From: Heliocidaris erythrogramma
Taxonomy: Eukaryota; Echinodermata; Echinoidea; Camarodonta; Echinometridae
Assembly: GCA_025617745.1 (NCBI GenBank)
Contig: CM046855.1
Span: 19,830,682-19,894,681, forward strand
Length of the DNA: 64,000 nt
Reading direction: 5' to 3'
Under the pieces are notes generated by a model that saw nothing but the letters and a program-made list of their open reading frames with translations, did no database searches and had not been told where the DNA came from. Both the position numbers and the translations under genes were made by a program. Positions 35,560 to 44,937 of this stretch are shown piece by piece (position 1 is the stretch's first letter; every line of letters begins with the position of its first letter).

Positions 35560-38500
35560 GATGGGGCTGCAGCCCCTTCACTTTTTGAGTCTTTTTGAGT
35601 TGACACATTTCATATAATTTTGTTTTATGATTATGTGTACAGTATATATTTTTTTAGAAGAAATCACATTTTAAAGATAAATCATTGTAATAATGTTTGC
35701 CCGCTCATTTCACTCGCTCGCAAAATGTTGGTAGGTAGAGGCGTCAGTCTCCACTTCCAAAAATGTTCCATTTCCCTGCATTGTGGTACAATGATGATGA
35801 TAATGAATAGAAACAGAATGACAAGTCATACACATGTAATGAGAGAGAGATGATGGAAGAATGAATATAAGGAGTAATATAAGGAAAGATTAATCAATGA
35901 ATAACATTACATTAGGGAGGATTGAAAGTTAAGGGATAGAAGGATAAAGACATAATGTAAAGATAGAGAGAGAAAGAGAGAAAGAGAGAGAGAGAGAAAT
36001 GGTAGAAGGACCAAGAGAACCATGGTAAAAGATGGAAGAGAAGATTATAAAAAAGGCCCCCCCCAAAAAAAGAAAGAATAATGCTCGAAAGATAAACCAA
36101 GGAATAAAGAGCAAAAAAAAAAACAGAGGAAGAGAAAGATGATAGGGGTGGCGAGGGATCCTAAACCTAACCCTAATCCGAACCATATTTCATATTCATG
36201 AGCATCTGCCAATGTCATTCTCTGCAGACCCGTTTAATGATCTCCCTCAATGCAATGGTCAGAGGGTAGTCCGTAGTCGTAGCAAGAGGGCAAACAAAAA
36301 ATTAGCCCAGTTGGTCATTAGGACAAAACGATGATTAGACCATGAAGCTACAATGATTAGACCAAACGGTGATTAGACCAGACAGCTATTAGCCCAAATG
36401 GTTATTAGACTAAATGATGATAGACCAACTGAGGTTAGACAAACTGACAAATGGACCAAATGATGTGTAGACCAAATGGGTATTAGACCAAGTGGGTTAA
36501 GACCATTTGATGACTAGACGAAATGACAATTAGACAAAATGGTAATTGGACGGAATGATTAGACCAATTGGTTATTAGACCAACTGATATTAGACCGAAT
36601 GATGTCAGACCAATTGGCTGTAGACCAAGTGGCAATAAACCGATAAATGTCATCATACGTGACACTCTGCACAGAATTGCCCCATAACTCAAAGTGTCGG
36701 TTTTCTCAATTCTAAGAAAGAACTGACCTTTTTCAGGGAAGAACATGAGCAAAATATGTCACTGCCACATGCATTGATAATCTGTTTTATCATTACAATG
36801 GAAAGAGGTAATATTTTGAATTATTATTTTTTAACAAAACTGGAAGAACTCTTCATGTACATGTACATGACATTGCGCATAATGAATCCACTACCAATGA
36901 GAGATTTTCCATATCATTAGTGATCTGAACTATTAAAAAGCTTATAGTTCTCATTCCTAATTTGATATTTCTATTTTAAAAAAATATATATCTGGTTGTT
37001 CTACTGAAGCCTGTTATTCTATGAAGGCTTAAATTCCCCTTTCAAATTTTTGGGCAGAATTTGTTACCCAATGCATAATTCATGTAAAGGTTAATATGAG
37101 TAAACCACAGCAAATATCCTGCATTCATGGAATATGCAACATCTTTTGTTCTTTGAAATGAATCACTATTACAGGTATGTGAGTGCATCCTGCACTAAAA
37201 TGTGACTGATGTGTGTATTATGTGCACAGTACAGTGCCATCCCCATGCCTTACACCATAGGAGGGAAATCCTCTGACAAGTGTCAATATTAATTGTGACA
37301 ATTTAAAGACCTTATACATGTTCGACCTGATAATGTACTTGTAACACAAGCACGAAAACCCCACCAAAAATGTACTCTAATACCGGTACATGCTTTCATA
37401 GAACTGTTGATTTATCATGAGAAGTACCAGTCAAAATTGTACCAATATATACTAATTTCATAGAATTTTGAATTTAAAAGAGGCGTATATTCTTCATCTT
37501 CAATATAAATTATTGAATTTCCTATCAATTATATAAAATGAATTTTTTGCATCCGGGAAGGGGGATGGGGTCAAACAAATCAGTCATTCTCCACTAGCAC
37601 CAATTTTATTTTTCTTTAAAGGGTACCAATCATGGTTATCACCAAAATATATTTTGCTCTGTATGTTAGAGGTTCCATGTTGTTATACTGTATTCAAAAT
37701 ATGGGCTTCAAATATTACTTCTATAAAGAGATATTGCTAGTTTAATTACTCTCTATAAGTGTAAAAGCGACTTGTGAGTAGACTACTCGACGCACCCGTA
37801 CGCGTGCGTAGTTCAGTTCCATGCGCGCACCTTCATGTTATCCTTTATTTCCTTCATACTCTTAAACTGTTGACCTATAGAATGTCAGGTAAAGTTTTTT
37901 TCATTTGATTGGTACACTTTAATGCCATTTTTTCCTTTTTCCTCTTTTTGAATTTGTATGTACAAAGCAAACTTGGACAAAAAAAAAAAATTAAGGGGAA
38001 TTCCCCATCATGGCCCATGAACACATGCGCATTGTAATGCAGTACATTCTTACATGTATAATCAATGAACAATCTGCAGGAAGAGAATGCTTTGAAGTCA
38101 CATTTTTTTCTCCCACATGTATGTCCTAAAATGGCAATATTTTGGGTACAAGCTGACTTCAACTATGAGAAGGAAAACCACACCCACATCCCTTTTTTTT
38201 CTCCTTGATACTGTTTTATTAGGGTAACCTCGCTAGTCATAAGGACCGCTATCCATAAGGCGTGACTAAATGAATAGCGGTTTTGTATGAATAGCGGTCC
38301 TTCTAAATAGCTAGCAAACCATGACAAATTACTTCGCTATTCATAAGGATCTCCATTCATAAGGACCACTATTCATAAGGACCGCTATTCATAATGCGTG
38401 CTAAATGAATAGCGGTTTTCTATGAATAGCGGTCCTTATGAATAACGAGCAGACCCCGTTTTATATAACTTTACATGTACATGCACCAAGAATCACATTA

Positions 38501-41500
38501 TGTAAAACCATAGTTATGTGAGTCTGCACACACAGACTTCACTAGTTTGCTGTTCGCTTTAAATTGTATTTTCCTCTAAATGATGAAATAAATTTAAGCA
38601 TAATTCAACCATGACAGAAGACTTTTCAAAATAACCAAGTGAAACCAACACTTTATAAAATGGTGATAGAAGAGGATTGATATGTGCATAAATGTTACAT
38701 TGTTTGAAAAGAAAGGACAGGAATTCATGCAAGTTTCAAGCAAATGATCATCATTTAGACATGTGACAAAAGACAATTTTTGGCTTTTTGCCTCTTATTT
38801 CTTGGTTTTCAACATGTACATGTATATCTTTTTGATAGATGCATGCAGACCTATATTTTTTTTTAGAATTAGTTAAGTTATTATAACAGTTTGATAGATT
38901 TCATGTCCCAAAACTATTTTTAAAATTCCTATTGATTTTTTCTCCTTTAACTGGCAGGGGTACAACACCTACATGTAATGAAAGGTTCCATGAACATGTC
39001 AATTTTGTACTTATTAATCCCATGAAAATTATTTTCAGTGTCTTTTCAAATATTAAGTTAACTTTGGGAATATCATACAAACACATAAGCATAAAATTAT
39101 GTACATATATTTTATGCATGTAAATATACATTAAAGCTGTCCCTTTAATGCATAGTTCAAGAAAGAGATTGTTCATTTTGTATTATGGCTACCATCATAC
39201 ATCAGGGTTTGCTGATTCATTTGTAGTATTTATATTTTCACTTCTTCAAATCAGAGAGGATTCTCAGCACCTTGCTCAGTAGTTGTCCTATGTGGAGTAA
39301 AAGGTAGAAGTTCGATTGTGACCCAAAACAAGTATTTCCCCCTCCATGAACACGTGAGAATTCAATTGAGAATATATACTGAGCTGCACAAAATAGATTT
39401 ATGTACGGTTCAATTAAAGTGGGGTTTTTCAAATCAAAGAGGGTGAATAGGACCATGAAATGTACAAAAGGAACTTTGTTGTTTGACAACTGTCAGCCAT
39501 TTTCTACAGAGTAAATATCTGACAGTGTATCAATACGCAATCTGCCCGTAAAGTATGTCATCTGGAGAAGACAGAACTGAAATCATGTACATGTACAATG
39601 TACTGTACTACAATAATATAAGTACATGTACTTGAAAATTGCACAATATTTGCTTATATCATCTCCATGCTATGAATGAAAATGAAAGCTTGTGTTGTGT
39701 ATACCTGATGGAAAAGCCTTTCCTATTGTCTGATGCATTGACTGTATTTTACTGTAGGCTATAAAGGCACATTGTGCGTGTTATGTGTGTGTGTGTGTAT
39801 GGGGGGGGGGGGGCGGTATGACTAACACCACATGTACACTGTATGTGGTTACAAGTAGACTAAATTAAATAGCTTTCGATATCAGTAAATGCTTGTTCAG
39901 TCTTGCTTGCAAGTAGATTTGATGGAAAGAGAAAGATACATTCTTGGCTTATACAGCCACAATATTCAGAGAAACGCATGTAACATTCATGTATGGCCAC
40001 TAACACATACAATATATAGCAATAGGCCGACTGGTGTAAATATGTCTTGCAGACCTCATATGCTATGATATATAACATGATAATACTATTAAAACTTGGA
40101 TATTAATATGTTCTTATTAGATTTGTTACTAGTTAAACTACTATGTGTAATCTACAATGTGAATGCATACCGGTACTGATTTCCACCTCCTTCCTTTTCC
40201 TTTCCTTTCCCTCCTTATCTCTTCTGCTATACCAATCTCCTCCAAACACCTAACTTTAAATTTCTATTATCTTATACATTACCGGTATATATGCGTAATA
40301 TATATGTGTGTATATGTATATGTGTATATTTGTACTCTGTAACTCATTTATTTGTATTCTGTACCAGTGAAAAACAAATTTCCGAAAGGACAATAAATAT
40401 TCAATTCAATCCTATAATACCTCACACAGCAGTAGCTGTTGGAAACTTTTTAAAATGTTTAAAATATACATGTTTAGCTATTACTTAGTACTAATATAAT
40501 TCAATAAGGCAATGAAAAATCATTCCTAGCTTCTCTTCAGGATGTTGCAATGAGAAGGGATCCTGTCTACATTTTTGGATCAACCAAACATTTCGGCACT
40601 GAAGCACAATCCCCAGTTTTGCCACAGTGCTCCCTTGAACAAAACTTCACATACGTGTACCATATAAGTCATAAGTAACAGACATCCTACATTCATTTTG
40701 TTTTTCTTTTTGTACATTAACATGAAAATCTACAATCATAGTATATGTTCCAGTAACTACGTTTCATCCAATTATATTTTGCTTGTGAAATATACAATTT
40801 GAGCAAAATGATTGATCAACACGATAAAAACTACTTTTGAAAAATAAACTCAAGACAATTTCAATAGCCCTGTCTATCACCTTTAGAAATGTGCGAACAT
40901 TACAATGGTTTATTACATCATGGGCCGAACCAGATTTCTATGGGCAGTACAATAGGCCTTTGAAATTGCCCTTGAGTTTATTTTTCGAAGGTAGTTCTTA
41001 TCGTGTTGATCAAACTTTAAGAAGAATTATGCAATTTTCTGTACCCATGTGTAATGTCATACCAGCAATTTAAATACAATGAAGAGCAAAAACCAGAAGA
41101 GTCATGAGATGTTTATGTTTCAGGCAGGTTGCGACCAGTTCCATATTTCTTTGAGGTTGATGAGCCTTGATAAAATTGTTTTGATTCTTTACCAAGATCA
41201 ACTGATAGTGGTGACCCATGGGAGATTATTTGGAAAACAAAGTCATGAATTTTGACCCGAGCATGGACGACAGTGCTCAGTGCATGCCGGCTGGGGAATC
41301 CCCTATTACTTACAGGGAGACACGTGATATTTCATGGCGCTAGTCATGAAATATCATGTCTATAAATACGCATTCAGTTTGGAAGAGTGTAAGGCATTCT
41401 ATTGAGTTCTCGAGCTGAGGGGTGCTTTTTGACAATTTATCAAAAAAGAGAAATACACAGTATATAGTCAGTATACTAAATACCATGGTCTGGTTATTTC

Positions 41501-42006
41501 ATTTAATAAAAAATAATTCCCATGCTAAAAAGGGCAATAGATTACGCAATGAAAAAAAATGTTTGGAATGGCAGTGGGAGTATAATAGGAATAAAAAATT
41601 ACCGTTATTTATTTGCTGAAGTGCATAAAATCAAACACCCCTGCAGCATAATTGACTAGACCAAAGGGCAATCCTGTTTCGGCAAGTATCGAATAAGGAG
41701 CAAAGTTGCTCTACAAATCTTTGAACCCACCTACAATGTAGGCCATGGCCAAGGCAGTACATGTAGATAAAATCTAGCTTTACAGCGCCACTAAGCTCAG
41801 TCTAGATGGTTTTCACATTAATTGTGACATATTCACCTAAGAAAACACTGTACTTGTACAGTTGTATGTTTACCGACTCTCTCCCCAGCTGCCCACACAA
41901 GATAAATGTGATAACATTGAGCAAGATATAATGTTGCTAGAGTGATCATACAAAGTACAAAGGAGAGAAAAGGAGTGGGAGAGAAACAGAGAGGTTGAAG
42001 AGCCAC

Positions 42007-42040
<34 letters not shown>

Positions 42041-44937
42041 AGAGAGAAAAGAGAGAAAGAGAGAGAGAAGAGAGAGAAAGAGAGAGAGCGAGAGAGAGAA
42101 AAAAAGAGAGAGATAGAGAAAGAGAAAGAGTGACATAAATGTCGAGATATATTAATCATGTACATGTATGTGAGATGCCACATAACTTGTTTTGTGATAT
42201 GTACATTTTATGGATAGAATACTAAAAGAATGAGAATGGATGAAAATGAACTTGAAATTAATTTGCCCATGTAATGTTAATTGCTAAATAACCCAGGATG
42301 CATAGGATCAACACATTACGTGGCATTTCCGTAAAAGGGCAAGTCCAAGTTATTTTGTCCCACAGTTTTTTGGGTTACCAACCACAGGGGAGCGTTTCAT
42401 CAAGTGTTTTGTCAGTGATTTTTACCGACAACTATTTGTAAGCTACTGAAATCCTGGCATCTGATTGGCTGAGAGCAAATTTGTCAGTAAAAATCACTGA
42501 CAAAACAGTTGATGAAACACTCCCCTGATTTCAGTAAATGTATATCTGATGACTGTATGAGGCTGATAGATCTCCCAGAGCATGAAGAAGACAGAATATC
42601 AAGTAAAATGATATTTCTACCTTTTCAGGACTTCACACTTTCAAGAAAGATTACTTCTACATTTTCTGAATTTCTATCTCGCCTTTCCATTTCTTCTCCT
42701 CTCATCTTTTCTCCACTTTCTTCTTTTTACTCAACAATCCTTTTCAGGACTAACCACGTGGTGAACCGAAAGACTTCTCAACGTCATCAGTAGCACCATG
42801 CAAACCTCTACCTTCAAAGAGCATCTGATGTACATGTATGTTCACAATTCCATAATTTAATTCCAAAATACTTGGTAACGTAAGGGAAATATCTTAGACT
42901 TAAAGGGAAATCAAACCTTAAAGGGCAATCCAACCTTGGTAATAACTTGATTTGTATGAAAGCAGAAAAATAAGAACAACAGGATGGTGAAAGTTTGAAA
43001 GAAATTGGACAAGGACTAAGAAAGTTATGGACGTTTGAAAAATGAGATCACTACATCTATGCGAATCTCAAATTGGCAATTTGGTGAGTCGATTGTGAGT
43101 CTTGTGGACAACTCTCCTGTTTGTCGTACACAAAAATATCATTAATTTGCGGTTTTCTCCGAAGCGCATTTACCCTCGGGGCAGTACTCAAAATATATTG
43201 CAGATAGCATTATGTTATAGGTCCTCATAAAAGAAAAAGACCCTACTGAGTAATACATTTTGAAAAAAAAATGACATTTCAGTCATTTTGTGTGTTGGAG
43301 CGAATGGGGGAGTTGTCCGCAACTTCATCACAGTGACATTACCTAGTCGGCCAATTTGAAATTTCCATATGTATAGTGATTACAAATTTCAAAAATTCAT
43401 AACTTTCTTATTGCTTGTCCGATTTCGTTCAAACTTTCACCAATCTGCTTCTCTGATTTTTCCTCTTTCATTTAGAGCAACTTGCCATTAAGGTTGGATT
43501 TCCCTTTAAAAGCAATTTGCTTTGAAAGAAAGAGGAAAAATTGATTTCTTCCAAACTTTCACCATCCTCTTTTTCTTATTTTTCTGCTTTCACACAAATC
43601 ATCTTTTTACCAAGGTTGGATTGCCCTTTAACCAGGAATAGAACAAGGGAATGTACTCACCTCTAAGTTGTTAGCTATAAACTGCTGTCCGCAGTGTTTA
43701 CAAGAAACTTTCCTAAAGTCACATTGTGTTTCGAGATGCTCCACCAGATCAATCCTCTTCACAAGGATGGTGCATCCCTGGTATCTATTAATGCATTCTA
43801 TCATTACATACAAGCACTCTTCTTCATGTTTGTCTAAGTCTCTGAGAATCATCTCGGCATCACATCCATGTGGGCATGCAATGTCTAGTTTGAGTAACTT
43901 TTTATGGGCTATTTTGTCCCGGTGTATCTCATTTACGGGGAACATCTCGAGGCATCTTGGACACTTTAGTGATCCTGTTGTATCCCTGAGGAATAAGCAG
44001 ACATACATGTATGAACTTGTGAAAAGTCATGACCAATACACGATTTATATTCATGGGAAAAACATACCACAAAAAGTACTTCATAAAAGAAAGAGTGCCA
44101 AGGACATTCTTATGGATTGAAACAACTCTTCTTCTTCTGTTTTTTGTTGGGGGGGGGGGGGGAGGAGTGACATGTCCCCTCCCCTGCTTACAGTAGTATA
44201 TGCTATAAACAGACCTTTATTTTACATACTACAATGTACATGCAAGTCTGGGGGAAAAGGAGTTTAATACAGGCCACTTGTTATGTTGAATTTCATGTCA
44301 CATTGTCTGGTAGGGGGATTAAATTTGTAATGTACATGTATTGGTGTACCTAAAAGTAAAACCAGTGATAAACATTCTTTACAAGAGTGTTCTTGGAATT
44401 TTAAAGGGGGATAAATCTTTTCGAAATATTCAGAATACTATAGTTGTCTCATTATTTCCTTAATATCTTGTAAATGGATATGATTATTTGATTGAATAGA
44501 ATTATCACTGCTTCTATTTTCTGGTGTGTAATATTTGCCTCAGAACATGACTGATAATCAAACTGCATCTTTAGGGATTTACGAGAAATGAACTACAATT
44601 ACTACAAAACTTTCACCAACAGGTACATGTATAAGATCCAGACATTTCTTGTGAAATCCACTCACCCTATATATCTATGTAAACATCCATGACAAAATAA
44701 TCCACACGCACAGTCTGTCTGTACAGGCCATCGCACTATCTGGTCACAAATTCCACACAAATAAGAATTCGAAGGGGGAGTCTTAAAGATACGTAATGGG
44801 TGTCCTTGCAGCTCCAGATATGACGGTGGAGGTGAATTTCCTTGGAATGAACCTACAGAACCAGGTGCTTCTAAATCCCCTGTATCACTCTGTAGACTTT
44901 TGATGCTAGGGTTCACTTCAGTTCCTTTCTCTGCCAT
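27289..44937 (-). CDS. TRAF3: TRAF3-type TNF-receptor-associated factor (split gene, at least 7 coding exons)
   Basis: Coding segments placed by splice sites and phase: 44937-44666, 43985-43661, (gap), 30959-30909, 30133-29900, 29216-28997, 28432-28089, 27516-27289. Domains in order: N-terminus with a PPSY motif, RING, TRAF-type zinc fingers, coiled-coil TRAF-N, MATH/TRAF-C. The TRAF-C part carries [13 protein letters not shown] and [18 protein letters not shown], a signature much closer to TRAF3 than TRAF2. Known role: trimeric cytoplasmic adaptor and E3 ligase for TNF-receptor, CD40/BAFF-type and Toll/RIG-like pathways, restraining NIK and non-canonical NF-kB. Identified segments give 557 residues; human TRAF3 has 568. 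The third zinc finger is left unfinished at the end of segment 2, so one or two further exons (up to about 60 residues) should lie in intron 30960-43660; I could not find them. Start at 44937 chosen for its Kozak context (A at -3, G at +4) and about 60 residues before the RING; the frame stays open upstream to an ATG at 45165, taken as 5' UTR. Confidence 0.92.
28089..28432 (-). CDS. TRAF3: TRAF3-type gene, TRAF-C (MATH) exon, first part
   Basis: Acceptor ctcttccag|CT, donor CAAAAG|gtaaac; 344 nt. Ends the coiled coil ([20 protein letters not shown]) and opens the MATH beta sandwich ([12 protein letters not shown]). [49 protein letters not shown] and PWPFSQK are the receptor-peptide-binding core and the most conserved part of the gene. 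The intron position after ...FSQK| and before VTLML is the usual one for TRAF3. Confidence 0.95.
28997..29216 (-). CDS. TRAF3: TRAF3-type gene, coiled-coil exon (TRAF-N, second part)
   Basis: Acceptor tattctag|AAAATG, donor CAGATAA|gtgagt; 220 nt, entering at phase 0 and leaving one base into a codon. Encodes [17 protein letters not shown]... and a region rich in E, Q, K, L ([20 protein letters not shown]) compatible with continued coiled coil, then a short Ser/Gly linker ([11 protein letters not shown]). The split codon is completed by CT of the following exon to give Thr. Confidence 0.87.
29900..30133 (-). CDS. TRAF3: TRAF3-type gene, coiled-coil exon (TRAF-N, first part)
   Basis: Acceptor cttccag|GATAAG, donor CTACAG|gtgggt; 234 nt, 78 codons, phase 0 on both sides. 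The start ([13 protein letters not shown]) is flexible, then heptad-like leucine/isoleucine/valine spacing with many charged residues ([20 protein letters not shown] ... [13 protein letters not shown]) predicts the parallel coiled coil that trimerises TRAFs. No catalytic residues are expected here. Confidence 0.85.
30424..30652 (+). mobile_element. SINE family A, 5'-truncated copy
   Basis: Nearly identical to the 3' two thirds of the SINE at 26351-26716, starting at ggtaggatggcgaaagg and ending in (ATT)n. The tRNA-like head is missing. It sits in the TRAF3 intron between coding segments 30133 and 30909, in antisense orientation to the gene. Confidence 0.87.
30909..30959 (-). CDS. TRAF3: TRAF3-type gene, 17-codon exon at the start of the coiled coil
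   Basis: Acceptor ctctgcag|GAA and donor TTAATG|gtgagt bracket 51 nt, phase 0 at both ends, in frame with the next exon. It encodes [17 protein letters not shown], which aligns in position with the segment right after the last zinc finger of vertebrate TRAF3 (an AHEA...-type stretch). Too small for ORF-based detection; support is both splice sites, phase and position. Confidence 0.75.
31545..31870 (+). repeat. tandem repeat with TTGACCTTTTGACCTTTG
   Basis: Three unit starts (gaaagttcattgac) at about 31546, 31683 and 31837, period 137-154 bp. Units share gcctt.aagagat.tac and gaatttggtgattctacc. A detached part of the same unit is at 32878-32960, about 1 kb away, as if the array was split by an insertion carrying the hairpin at 32632. 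In the large TRAF3 intron. Confidence 0.65.
32629..32713. mobile_element. hairpin element, copy 1
   Basis: Arms 32632-32662 and 32680-32710 pair with three mismatches (28 of 31), extending by three more bases outside. Loop of 17 nt. Right arm is gttaacgcccttctggctct-type sequence. Same element as 53872-53950. Confidence 0.7.
32813..32854 (+). ncRNA. degenerate copy of the hammerhead-like motif
   Basis: TGTGAC, then CCGATGAG (core U4 changed to C), the same GTGCAGGTCGAAAAGC, then GTCACT. Matches 7725-7765 on the other strand, with two stem positions changed on both sides so pairing is kept. The core change would abolish hammerhead cleavage. Confidence 0.25.
34021..34328. mobile_element. inverted pair of a 135-bp element
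   Basis: 34021-34157 begins ctgcgacttaaggcgaatcc and ends with the inverse, so it is itself a TIR unit. 34190-34328 is a diverged copy in the opposite direction (ccgacgttacgg..., aaaggattcccctaacgc). About 30 bp of ATT repeat lie between, and a longer ATT tract follows. In the TRAF3 intron. Confidence 0.65.
34328..34405 (+). repeat. (ATT)n microsatellite
   Basis: ATT repeats with G and C interruptions, following the inverted 135-bp pair. Confidence 0.9.
34687..35046 (+). mobile_element. SINE family A, diverged full-length copy
   Basis: Head TGGATCAGAGGATAAG, B box GGTTCGAATCC, shared central part and (ATT)n tail. The 3' body (ctttgtaggcaccttgagc...) is clearly more diverged from the other two copies than the head, suggesting a different subfamily. 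Lies in the large TRAF3 intron, antisense to the gene. Confidence 0.82.
35165..36655. repeat. foldback-like element: inverted arrays of TTAGACCAAATGGT
   Basis: 35165-35425 holds more than ten degenerate copies of ttggtctaat; 36300-36655 holds more than ten in the opposite orientation (attagaccaaa), spaced about 17-25 bp. The 870 bp between them include a 73-nt G run. Arms of inverted short tandem repeats around a unique core are the layout described for sea urchin TU foldback elements. Lies in the large TRAF3 intron. Confidence 0.65.
35486..35558 (+). repeat. 73-nt uninterrupted G tract
   Basis: Seventy-three consecutive G on the plus strand after gccccg and before tgatgggg. Potential G-quadruplex; such runs are also prone to sequencing and assembly length errors. 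Confidence 0.95.
36656..38220. other. TRAF3 intron, unique AT-rich sequence
   Basis: No exon found despite looking for Cys/His-rich coding sequence on the minus strand. The missing zinc-finger exon could be here or elsewhere in 30960-43660. Confidence 0.5.
38221..38455. mobile_element. palindromic element with GGACCGCTATTCAT repeats
   Basis: gtaacctcgctagtcataag at the left is mirrored by cttatgaataacgagcag at the right. Inside, ATAAGGACCGCTATTCAT and its reverse complement occur several times, so it can fold into several hairpins. Lies in the large TRAF3 intron. Confidence 0.55.
40811..41012. mobile_element. about 200-bp MITE with TTGATCAACACGATAA ends
   Basis: ttgatcaacacgataaaaac at the left is mirrored by cttatcgtgttgatcaa at the right, and complementarity continues (aataaactcaag / cttgagtttatt) for about 65 bp with mismatches. 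In the TRAF3 intron. Confidence 0.65.
41346..41372 (+). promoter_or_regulatory. possible TATA box after a small palindrome (weak)
   Basis: GTGATATTTCATG...CATGAAATATCATG, then tctataaatacg. The arrangement resembles a core promoter, but no gene follows; it is in the TRAF3 intron on the opposite strand. Weak. Confidence 0.15.
42004..42130 (+). repeat. (GA)n microsatellite
   Basis: About 125 bp of GA/GAGA with AAA interruptions; in the TRAF3 intron. Confidence 0.92.
42387..42525. mobile_element. 139-bp palindromic MITE (GGGGAGTGTTTCATCAA ends)
   Basis: ggggagcgtttcatcaagtg at the left and gttgatgaaacactcccc at the right; both arms continue through tttgtcagtgatttttac. The centre gcatctgattggctgagagc is shared with 19988-20324. 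Lies in the TRAF3 intron. Confidence 0.7.
42900..43631. mobile_element. nested palindromic TTAA elements next to TRAF3 exon 2
   Basis: TTAAAGGGCAATCCAACCTT at 42918 is matched by AAGGTTGGATTGCCCTTTAA ending at 43631. A second pair (ttaaagggaaatc at 42900 and ggatttccctttaa near 43500) shows that two related copies are nested or joined. The right edge is 30 bp from the exon 2 donor of TRAF3. Confidence 0.7.
43661..43985 (-). CDS. TRAF3: TRAF3-type gene, coding exon 2 (RING end and zinc fingers)
   Basis: Acceptor ...cctcag|GG, donor TTAGAG|gtgagt, 325 nt; joined to exon 1 it gives exactly 199 codons. Residues C99 and C102 ([12 protein letters not shown]) close the RING. Two complete TRAF zinc fingers follow: C128-x3-C132...H144-x3-C148 and C155-x6-C162...H174-x4-C179. 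A third finger opens with C186-x2-C189 and stops ten residues later at the exon end, so its His and Cys ligands must come from another exon. A TTAA-bounded palindromic element ends 30 bp downstream of the donor. Confidence 0.92.
44666..44937 (-). CDS. TRAF3: TRAF3-type gene, coding exon 1 (N-terminus and RING)
   Basis: 90 codons plus 2 nt, donor GG|gtgagt. Residues 1-55 are polar with SPPPSYLEL around 35-43, which contains a PPxY motif (37-40). The RING starts at C61: C61-x2-C64-x11-C76-x-C78-x3-C82-x2-C85. A standard TRAF RING has C-x-H-x2-C after the third ligand; here His is replaced by Cys and the spacing is one residue longer. The remaining ligands (C99, C102) come from the next exon. 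The ORF reads through the donor for only a few codons. Zinc binding by this variant is plausible but not demonstrated. Confidence 0.9.

Noticed and set aside
35382-35606. Proline-run frame
   Set aside because: Made by the 73-nt G tract read on the minus strand.
39860-40078. Cys-rich minus frame (…[13 protein letters not shown]…) as the missing TRAF3 zinc-finger exon
   Set aside because: Cys/His spacing does not fit TRAF fingers and no good acceptor/donor in phase 0 was seen.
40555-40665. Minus-strand Cys-rich stretch ([17 protein letters not shown]) as the missing TRAF3 exon
   Set aside because: Wrong spacing, stop codon shortly after, and no clear splice sites.
41833-42183. Ser/Leu-rich 116-codon frame
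   Set aside because: (GA)n microsatellite read on the minus strand.
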